NCBI GenBank assembly: GCA_002774465.1
Contig: PEYH01000049.1
Span: 1 to 12,863, forward strand
Length of the DNA: 12,863 bases
Direction of reading: 5' to 3'
From: Parcubacteria group bacterium CG08_land_8_20_14_0_20_43_9
Lineage (GTDB): Bacteria > Patescibacteriota > Minisyncoccia > Minisyncoccales > PEYH01
Notes under the pieces: model-generated
What the model saw: only the letters and a program-made list of their open reading frames with translations
Databases searched by the model: none
Told to the model about the DNA's origin: nothing
Translations under genes and position numbers: made by a program
In this document: piece after piece, positions 7,494 through 12,863 of the stretch
Numbering within the stretch: the first letter of the stretch is position 1
How the letters are laid out: each line of letters opens with the position of its first letter

Positions 7494-7542
7494 TTTGGCT
7501 TTTTTGTTTTAGGTTTTAGGTTATGGCTTTTGGCGTTGAGTT
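7494..7542. repeat. Degenerate 7-bp tandem array, right half, inverted relative to the left
   Basis: Heptads read TTTGGCT, TTTTTGT, TTTAGGT, TTTAGGT, TATGGCT, TTTGGCG, TTGAGTT. Their reverse complement has the same CCAAAA-type core as the array at 7393-7469, so the two arrays face each other across an AT-rich centre (7470-7493). The inner edges CCAAAAA and TTTTTGG are exact complements, so an imperfect long stem could form. The last unit supplies the -35 element of the following promoter. Confidence 0.72.
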
Positions 7543-7564
7543 TAATTCTAAGAAATGTTATAAT
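7536..7564 (+). promoter_or_regulatory. Sigma70-type promoter for the hydrolase-gyrA gene group
   Basis: TTGAGT (7536-7541) and TATAAT (7559-7564) are separated by exactly 17 bases. The -10 is preceded by TG at 7556-7557, which gives the extended -10 form. Transcription would begin near 7571. That is downstream of the in-frame ATG at 7567 and supports the ATG at 7606 as the hydrolase start. Confidence 0.78.
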
Positions 7565-7605
7565 TTATGGAAGACTTAGAAATATTAAATATTATTATCA
7601 ATAAA

Positions 7606-8259
7606 ATGGAGATACTTTGGCACGGCCAGTCGTGTTTTGAAATAAGGGTGCCCCTGAACCAGAATGAGAAAAAAACGATTGTTATAGACCCGTTTTCCCC
7701 GGATTATATCGGCTTAAAACTGCCGCCTCTTGCGGCAGATGTTTTGTTAATCACTCATCAGCACGCCGACCATAATAACAGCGAGGCAATTAAGGGGGAT
7801 TTTCTGCTGGTTGACGGACCCGGAGAATATGAATCAGGAGGCATTTTCGTGCGAGGCATTCCCGCTTCCCACGGAAACGCGGGCAAAGAGGATTTGGGGG
7901 GGACTACGATTTATGTCATCGAGGCGGAAGGCATCAAGGTATGCCACTTGGGCGACTTTAACCAAAACGAACTTACTCCCGAACAGAGTGAGGCGATAGG
8001 GGATGTTGACATATTGATGATTCCGATAGGCGGCCATTACACCATTGACGGCGCGGGCGCTTCCAAGATTATTAACCAGATAGAGCCCAAGATAGTTCTG
8101 CCAATGCATTATAAATTGCCGGGCTTGAAAGTGGATTTAAAGGAGGTGGCGAGCTTTCTTAAAATTATGGGGCAGGAGAACATTGAAGCGCAGCCGTCGT
8201 TCAAAATAAAGCAATTGGGTCTGCCCGACGAAATGAAGATTGTGGTTTTAAAGCCGTAA
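7606..8259 (+). CDS. Metallo-beta-lactamase-fold metal-dependent hydrolase (UlaG/UPF0173-like)
   Basis: Probable cytosolic di-metal hydrolase of unknown substrate, 217 residues. The MBL metal sites are THQHADH (His51, His53, Asp55, His56), His89 in PASHG, HLGD (His114, Asp117) and His168 in LPMHY. The opening MEILWHGQSCFEI is the typical N-terminus of this subfamily and fixes the start at 7606. An upstream in-frame ATG at 7567 would lie before the predicted transcription start and adds a non-conserved, Ile-rich leader. It is the first gene of the rightward group; the next gene begins four bases after its stop. The UlaG-type relatives include L-ascorbate-6-phosphate lactonase, but nothing here supports that substrate. 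Confidence 0.9.
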   Translation: MEILWHGQSCFEIRVPLNQNEKKTIVIDPFSPDYIGLKLPPLAADVLLITHQHADHNNSEAIKGDFLLVDGPGEYESGGIFVRGIPASHGNAGKEDLGGTTIYVIEAEGIKVCHLGDFNQNELTPEQSEAIGDVDILMIPIGGHYTIDGAGASKIINQIEPKIVLPMHYKLPGLKVDLKEVASFLKIMGQENIEAQPSFKIKQLGLPDEMKIVVLKP

Positions 8260-8263
8260 TAAA

Positions 8264-8464
8264 ATGAAACTCTTAGAGAAACTTCAATCATTGCCTTTGG
8301 GAAAAAGAAAAATAGTCCTATGGGTATCGGTGGCAGTCATAGGATTGATTTTTGTGGTCGCCTTCCTTTTAGCGGTTTCTTTGAGATTTAAGTCATTTGA
8401 TTTTCGGAGTTTTGGGCGGCAGCTTAATCTGCCGTCTTTTGAAGAAGTCAATTTTAGCGAATAA
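8264..8464 (+). CDS. Small single-span membrane protein, function unknown
   Basis: A 66-residue protein I do not recognise. It has a short basic N-terminus (LGKRK) followed by one hydrophobic segment, about residues 17-38, rich in Val, Ile, Phe and Leu. A polar, Phe-rich tail of about 25 residues ends EEVNFSE. By the positive-inside rule the N-terminus would be cytoplasmic and the tail outside. The gene starts four bases after the hydrolase stop and ends 11 bases before the gyrA ATG, so it is almost certainly cotranscribed and probably real. No signal-peptidase site, lipobox or enzyme motif is visible. Confidence 0.72.
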   Translation: MKLLEKLQSLPLGKRKIVLWVSVAVIGLIFVVAFLLAVSLRFKSFDFRSFGRQLNLPSFEEVNFSE

Positions 8465-8475
8465 TTTTGTATATT

Positions 8476-11400
8476 ATGCCAAAACCAAAATCACAACCAG
8501 AAAAGGACGACAAAAAGAAGAAAACCGACAGCGCGGGCGATGATAAAGAATTGAATAGCGTTGGCTATGTCAGGCCGAGAGAGATTAGCGAGGAAATGAA
8601 AGAGAGCTACATTGATTATGCTATGTCGGTCATTGTTTCCCGAGCCCTGCCAGATGTCAGGGACGGCTTGAAGCCGGTTCACAGGAGAATTCTTTACGCC
8701 ATGGGAGAAGAAGGCCTTTATTACAACGCCAGATTCAGGAAGTCGGCCACCGTGGTCGGCGCAGTGCTCGGCCGATACCATCCCCACAGCGATGCTGCGG
8801 TTTATGATTCTTTGGTCAGAATGGCCCAGGATTTTTCCTTGAGATATATGCTGGTAAAGGGGCAAGGCAATTTCGGTTGCTTTACAGAAGATACTAAAAT
8901 CCGGCTTTGCGATGGACGGAATCTAAGCTTTAAGGAGTTAATCGAAGAACAAAAGAGCGGAAAAAGGCATTGGGGATTTTCGCTTAACTATGAAAGCAAG
9001 AAAATAGAGATAGCAGAAATTGAGAAAGCCAGATTAACCAGAAAAAAGGAAAAGATTTTGGAGATAACGTTAGACAACGGAGAAAAAATTAGATGCACAT
9101 TAGACCACCGCTTTATGATGAGGGATGGCAGCTATAGATGCGCCGAAGATTTGAAAACTGGAGATTCTTTGATGCCGCTATATGTTAAGAATTATAATGG
9201 AGCGGAGGATTTGAATCTTGAGGGTTATGAAATGGCGTATCAGCCGATTGAGAATGATTGGGATTTTATTCATAGATTATCAGATGATTGGAATTTAAAG
9301 AACGGAATTTATAAAGCCGGCGAGAGGAGCGCTTCTATCCCAAAAATAGAAAACGTTTTAAATTATTTTAATGATTTTTCCGAGATGATTGAGGAAGCCC
9401 AGAGCTACAATCATAAGGTGGCAAGAATTAAAATGCTTCGCAAGAGAGAAGATGTTTATGATATAACGGTTGAGCCCTGGCATAACTTTGCTTTGTCCGC
9501 CGGAGTATTTGTCCATAACTCAATCGATGCGGACCCTCCGGCCGCTCAAAGATATACAGAGTGCCGTCTTTCGCGGGCAGGGCAGGAGATGTTGAGAGAC
9601 ATCAACAAAGACACGGTTGATTTTATAGACAATTATGACGCCACCAGAAAAGAGCCGAGTGTTTTGCCTTCGCCCTTGCCCCAGCTTTTACTGAACGGTT
9701 CTTTGGGAATCGCAGTGGGTATGGCTACCAGCATTCCGCCCCATAATTTGACAGAGGCCTGCGACGCGGCCATATATCTGATTGATAATCCCGAAGCCGC
9801 GACCGAGGATTTATTTCAATTCATCAAGGGTCCTGATTTTCCGACCGGGGGCATTATTTTCAATCAAAAAGACATTATCTCTGCTTATGCTCAAGGCAGG
9901 GGGCCTATTTTAATCAGGGGTAAAGCAGAGATTGTTGAGGAAAAAAACGGGGGTTGGAAAATTATTATCAGCGAGATTCCTTATCAGGTCAATAAGTCGG
10001 TTTTGGTGACCCAAATAGCCAAGTTGATTCAGGACAAAAAAATTAAGGGAGTTAAAGACGCCAGAGACGAATCGGACCGGGAAGGCATCAGAATAGTAAT
10101 AGAATTAAGGAAAGAGGCCTTTCCCCAAAAAATCCTGAATTATTTATACAAAGCCACTGATTTGCAGAAGAAATTTCATCTTAATATGCTGGCGCTGGTT
10201 GACGGCATCCAGCCCAAGGTTTTGTCTTTGCCCGAGGTTCTCGGCTATTTTCTCCAGCACCGCCAGGAGGTTGTTTTGAGGAGAACCAAGTTTGATTTGG
10301 CCAGAGCCAAAGAAAGGGAGCATATCCTTTTGGGCTTGGCGAAATGCTTAGCCAAGATTGACCAGGTTATAGAGACAATCAAGAAGTCCAAAAACAGGGA
10401 TGACGCCAAAAACAATTTAAAGAAAAAATTCAAACTGACCGATATTCAGGCAGAAGCCATTCTGGAAACCAAGCTTTCCGCTTTGGCCCGGCTTGAAAGG
10501 CAGAAAATAGAAGAAGAACTCAAAGAGATACAGGCGAAAATAACAGAACTCTCCAGCGTTGCCAAAAGCCCGGCAAAAGTTAAGGCAGTGGTCAAGAAAG
10601 AACTTAAAGAATTGAAGGAAACATATCCTGACGCGCGCCGGACTAAGATATATATAAAGAAAGAAAAAGAGATTTCCGAAGAGGATTTGGTGCCGGAGGA
10701 AGAGGTCCTGATTACTTTAACTAACAAAGGATACATCAAGAGGGTCAGCCCGTCTTCTTACAAGATTCAAAAGAGGGGCGGGAAAGGCATTGCCGGCATT
10801 AAGACGCAGGACGATGATTTTGTGGAACACTTTTTCCTGGCAAACACCCTTGATAAATTATTGGTTTTCACCGATTCAGGCAAGGTGTTTGCCATGTCCG
10901 CTTATGAAGTCCCGTCAGGCACGAGAATTTCCAAAGGCAGGGCCTTGGTTAATTTTATGGAAATCAGCCCGGATGATAAGATTTTGGCTGTTTTGTCTCT
11001 CGGCAAGAAAGACGACAGCGATAATGTAAAATACTTAGTTATGGCCACCAAGAGTGGTATAATAAAAAGGACTGCCTTGGAAGAGTTCCGCAACCTAAGA
11101 AGCGCCGGGCTGATAGCCATTCGGTTGAAAAAAGGCGATTCGTTAAGGTCAGTGGAAAAAACAGGCGGAAAAAGCGAAATAATTTTAGTCAGCAAAGACG
11201 CCCAGTCCATTAGATTTAAGGAGGAGCAGATAAGGCCGATGCAAAGAGGGGCAGCCGGGAACAAGGGGATGCGCCTTAAAAAAGATGATGAAGTGATTGG
11301 GATGGAGATTATCGGGAAAGAGCAGTTAAAGGACTATATTTTGATAGTAACCGGCAAAGGGTACGGGAAAAGGAGCGGGGTTTCCACCTACCGCCAGCAG

Positions 11401-11628
11401 AGCCGGAGCGGAACCGGGATTATGACTGCCAAGCTTACTTCAAAAACAGGGGACTTGGTTAAGGCGGAAATCGTAAAGGGCGACGAAGAGCTGATATTTA
11501 TTTCAAAAAAGGGCCAGGTTTTAAGAACTACGGCCAAAGAAATATCCGCTCTCGGCAGGGCGACGCAGGGAGTCAGGATAATGCGCTTGGACGAGGGAGA
11601 CAAAGTAGTTTCGTTGATAAAGTTATAA
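8476..11628 (+). CDS. gyrA: DNA gyrase subunit A containing a mini-intein
   Basis: Breakage-reunion subunit of gyrase, which with GyrB introduces negative supercoils. The precursor has 1050 residues; removing the intein leaves about 836. Residue numbers are from the ATG at 8476. A Lys-rich N-terminal arm precedes ESYIDYAMSVIVSRALPD; the winged-helix region follows, with the catalytic Tyr360 preceded by Arg359 (AAQRYTE). A coiled-coil tower comes next, then a six-bladed C-terminal domain with the GyrA box QKRGGKG (765-771), which separates it from ParC. A TTG frame start at 8467 is possible, but the ATG is preferred and leaves 11 bases after the upstream stop. There is no Shine-Dalgarno. Oddities: HPHSD instead of HPHGD, Ala107 at the E. 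coli Ser83 position, and SIDAD instead of SIDGD. The methyltransferase follows after 16 bases. Confidence 0.96.
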   Translation: MPKPKSQPEKDDKKKKTDSAGDDKELNSVGYVRPREISEEMKESYIDYAMSVIVSRALPDVRDGLKPVHRRILYAMGEEGLYYNARFRKSATVVGAVLGRYHPHSDAAVYDSLVRMAQDFSLRYMLVKGQGNFGCFTEDTKIRLCDGRNLSFKELIEEQKSGKRHWGFSLNYESKKIEIAEIEKARLTRKKEKILEITLDNGEKIRCTLDHRFMMRDGSYRCAEDLKTGDSLMPLYVKNYNGAEDLNLEGYEMAYQPIENDWDFIHRLSDDWNLKNGIYKAGERSASIPKIENVLNYFNDFSEMIEEAQSYNHKVARIKMLRKREDVYDITVEPWHNFALSAGVFVHNSIDADPPAAQRYTECRLSRAGQEMLRDINKDTVDFIDNYDATRKEPSVLPSPLPQLLLNGSLGIAVGMATSIPPHNLTEACDAAIYLIDNPEAATEDLFQFIKGPDFPTGGIIFNQKDIISAYAQGRGPILIRGKAEIVEEKNGGWKIIISEIPYQVNKSVLVTQIAKLIQDKKIKGVKDARDESDREGIRIVIELRKEAFPQKILNYLYKATDLQKKFHLNMLALVDGIQPKVLSLPEVLGYFLQHRQEVVLRRTKFDLARAKEREHILLGLAKCLAKIDQVIETIKKSKNRDDAKNNLKKKFKLTDIQAEAILETKLSALARLERQKIEEELKEIQAKITELSSVAKSPAKVKAVVKKELKELKETYPDARRTKIYIKKEKEISEEDLVPEEEVLITLTNKGYIKRVSPSSYKIQKRGGKGIAGIKTQDDDFVEHFFLANTLDKLLVFTDSGKVFAMSAYEVPSGTRISKGRALVNFMEISPDDKILAVLSLGKKDDSDNVKYLVMATKSGIIKRTALEEFRNLRSAGLIAIRLKKGDSLRSVEKTGGKSEIILVSKDAQSIRFKEEQIRPMQRGAAGNKGMRLKKDDEVIGMEIIGKEQLKDYILIVTGKGYGKRSGVSTYRQQSRSGTGIMTAKLTSKTGDLVKAEIVKGDEELIFISKKGQVLRTTAKEISALGRATQGVRIMRLDEGDKVVSLIKL
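8878..9519 (+). mobile_element. GyrA mini-intein (214 aa) with relic of an HNH endonuclease
   Basis: Splicing element inserted between Gly and Ser of GQGNFG | SIDAD, eleven residues before the catalytic Tyr. Block A is CFTEDTKIRLCDG with Cys1. Block B holds TLDH. The C-terminal block is REDVYDITVEPWHNFALSAGVFVHN with the terminal His-Asn, followed by extein Ser+1. No LAGLIDADG motif is present. The middle region contains GYEMAYQP and HRLSDDWNLKNGIY. I recall these from the leading part of HNH-type intein endonucleases; the following His-His/Asn-rich HNH core is absent. It therefore looks like a shortened intein that can splice but not home. The insertion site differs from the mycobacterial GyrA site, which is directly after the catalytic Tyr. 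Confidence 0.9.
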
Positions 11629-11644
11629 CATTAGTTTTTTAGAT

Positions 11645-12169
11645 ATGGTCAGTTTTTTGGAGCCGGAAAAAATAGTGGAGCAGATTCCAATGAGTCAGGA
11701 CTGGCATACGGCCGAATTCGGCTGCGGGCCGGGCGGGTTTGCCATTGCTTTGGCAAGAAGAGTGCCCAAAGGAATGGTTTATGCTTTGGACATTCAGGAA
11801 GAGCCGCTTTCCGCTTTGAGAGGAAGAGCCAAAGCCATGGGCTTGCCGAATATTAAAACAATTCAAGGCGATTTAGAGGAGCCAAAGGGCTCAACCCTGA
11901 AAGACGAGTCCTTGGATTTGGTAATGATAGCCAACACTTTATTTCAAATAGAAGACAAAGACGCTTTTTTCAAAGAAGCGAAAAGAGCGCTGAAAAGAGA
12001 GGGGAATCTGGTTGTTATTGACTGGAATCCGGACTCTCCTTTCGGGCCAGAAGAAAAAAGAATCTCTTTAGAAGAGGCCCATCAAATGGTGAAATTTATG
12101 GGTTTTAAGTTAATCAAAGAGCTTGATGCCGGCACTTACCATTGGGCAGCGATTTTCGTCAAGCTGTAA
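11645..12169 (+). CDS. SAM-dependent class I methyltransferase
   Basis: A 174-residue methyltransferase of unknown substrate. The Rossmann core shows motif I AEFGCGPGGFA (residues 23-33), acidic Asp49 at the end of strand 2 (YALDIQ) for the ribose of SAM, GDLEEP (76-80), and the motif IV strand LDLVMIANTLFQI. The AKRALKREGNLVVIDW post-core segment resembles the UbiE/arsenite-methyltransferase superfamily. No extra substrate domain is present, so the target cannot be named. The start ATG lies 16 bases after gyrA. The next gene begins 13 bases after its stop, consistent with the same transcript. Confidence 0.88.
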   Translation: MVSFLEPEKIVEQIPMSQDWHTAEFGCGPGGFAIALARRVPKGMVYALDIQEEPLSALRGRAKAMGLPNIKTIQGDLEEPKGSTLKDESLDLVMIANTLFQIEDKDAFFKEAKRALKREGNLVVIDWNPDSPFGPEEKRISLEEAHQMVKFMGFKLIKELDAGTYHWAAIFVKL

Positions 12170-12182
12170 ATCTTTTAGGGAA

Positions 12183-12863
12183 ATGGCAAAAAAGATCATC
12201 TCTTTTATACTGCTTTTTTGGGGAGTGTTTTTTGCTCAAAATGCGGTTTTTGCCGCCACGGATACCGGAGGTTTTGTTACGGTTAACTTAGATTCTTCTT
12301 TTTTGTATCCTGCGGTGGGCGATGTGGTCACAATAACAGCGGAGGTTAATATAGAAGACACTATGTGTGTAATTAATTTCGGCGATGGATTGGAGAAAAT
12401 TTTAGAATGTAGAGCAGACGACTGTCACCGCGACCCTAATTGTGTTTGGACTGATACTCCCGACCCTAATGACCCTCATGATGCTGGAAGCTGTTCTTAT
12501 TCTTTTGACCATATCTACGCATCAAGCGGAAAAAAACTCATCACCTTTAAGTGTATATTTTCGGCAATGGATCAAGCGGGCACAGGTATCATCATAGAAG
12601 TGGGCGGTACACCCGAGCCATGTAAGCCAGATGGCTGCAACAATCATTGCCCGTCAAATTGCGATGTCAGCCAAGACCCGGACTGCGGTTGTCTTGGGGG
12701 GAATAGCTGCTGTCCTGATGCAATATGCGATTTTACCACTGACAGCGATTGCCCGCCCGCGCCGACCTGCCAAACCAATGGCCAGTGCGACCAGAATTGC
12801 CCCCCGCACTGCACCTTGGCAGAGGACCCTGATTGCGGTTGCTTGGGAGGGAATAATTGTTGT
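12183..12863 (+). CDS. Secreted PKD-like protein with cysteine-rich repeats (partial, 3' end beyond window)
   Basis: An open frame from the ATG at 12183 to the window end, 227 codons visible with no stop. Residues 1-25 form a signal peptide: KK, then a hydrophobic core, then AVFAA. Residues about 30-140 resemble a PKD/Ig-like fold (VGDVVTITAEV, NFGDG, YSFDHIYASSGKKLITFKC), but with extra cysteines. From residue 147 a cysteine-rich region repeats with a 50-residue period: residues 152-177 and 202-227 share NCPxxC, DPDCGCLGGN and CC. The cysteine density suggests disulfide-stabilised or metal-binding surface modules. AGGG lies two to three bases before the ATG, rather close for a ribosome-binding site. 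Function is unknown; a cell-surface role is inferred. Confidence 0.85.
   Translation, partial: MAKKIISFILLFWGVFFAQNAVFAATDTGGFVTVNLDSSFLYPAVGDVVTITAEVNIEDTMCVINFGDGLEKILECRADDCHRDPNCVWTDTPDPNDPHDAGSCSYSFDHIYASSGKKLITFKCIFSAMDQAGTGIIIEVGGTPEPCKPDGCNNHCPSNCDVSQDPDCGCLGGNSCCPDAICDFTTDSDCPPAPTCQTNGQCDQNCPPHCTLAEDPDCGCLGGNNCC

Noticed and set aside
7393..7542. CRISPR array or phase-variable promoter repeat
   Set aside because: Heptads have no spacers and are degenerate. Slippage tuning remains possible but nothing in the window shows it, so only the repeat itself is reported.
7567..7605. Longer hydrolase start at the ATG at 7567
   Set aside because: It overlaps the predicted transcription start region, and the extra 13 residues do not match the family N-terminus.
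8467..8475. TTG start for gyrA
   Set aside because: It adds only three residues; the ATG at 8476 is the stronger initiation codon and neither has a ribosome-binding site.

Overview
The window looks like chromosomal DNA from a small-genome bacterium of the Patescibacteria / Candidate Phyla Radiation, most likely the Parcubacteria side. This is an inference from the combination of features: a compact gene layout, inteins inside housekeeping genes (ftsH and gyrA), a four-domain ribosomal protein S1, start codons almost without Shine-Dalgarno sequences, an integrase of the kind common in these genomes, and a secreted PKD/cysteine-rich protein. The code is standard: UGA acts as a stop in rluA, so this is not a UGA-glycine lineage.

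Left part (1-1775): the end of an integrated element. A large serine recombinase on the plus strand points at the 3' end of a minus-strand tRNA-Leu(GAG). Its reading frame stays open across that tRNA and into the antisense of rplS, so the tRNA-Leu 3' end is the likely attachment site.

Central part (1549-7349, minus strand): a tightly packed translation and protein-quality cluster. Reading along the minus strand it is rpsA-like S1, ftsH, tRNA-Ile(UAU), tRNA-Val(UAC), rluA-family pseudouridine synthase, rplS, tRNA-Leu(GAG). Spacing is extreme: the ftsH stop codon lies inside tRNA-Ile, rluA and rplS share an ATGA overlap, and tRNA-Leu starts two bases after the rplS stop. ftsH carries a 436-residue LAGLIDADG intein inside its Walker A motif. 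It is also broken by an apparent one-base deletion just upstream of the arginine-finger region.

Divergent intergenic region (7350-7605): a degenerate 7-bp tandem array in two inverted halves, followed by a good sigma70-type promoter for the rightward genes. No stretch longer than about 260 bases lacks a gene.

Right part (7606-12863, plus strand): metallo-beta-lactamase-fold hydrolase, a 66-residue single-span membrane protein, gyrA with a 214-residue endonuclease-less intein, a SAM-dependent methyltransferase, and the start of a secreted PKD-like protein with 50-residue cysteine-rich repeats that runs off the window. Short gaps and no visible terminator suggest cotranscription from the 7536-7564 promoter.

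The main points of interest are the two inteins at catalytic motifs in different states of decay, the tRNA/mRNA overlaps, the site-dependent tail of the recombinase, and the inverted heptad array.
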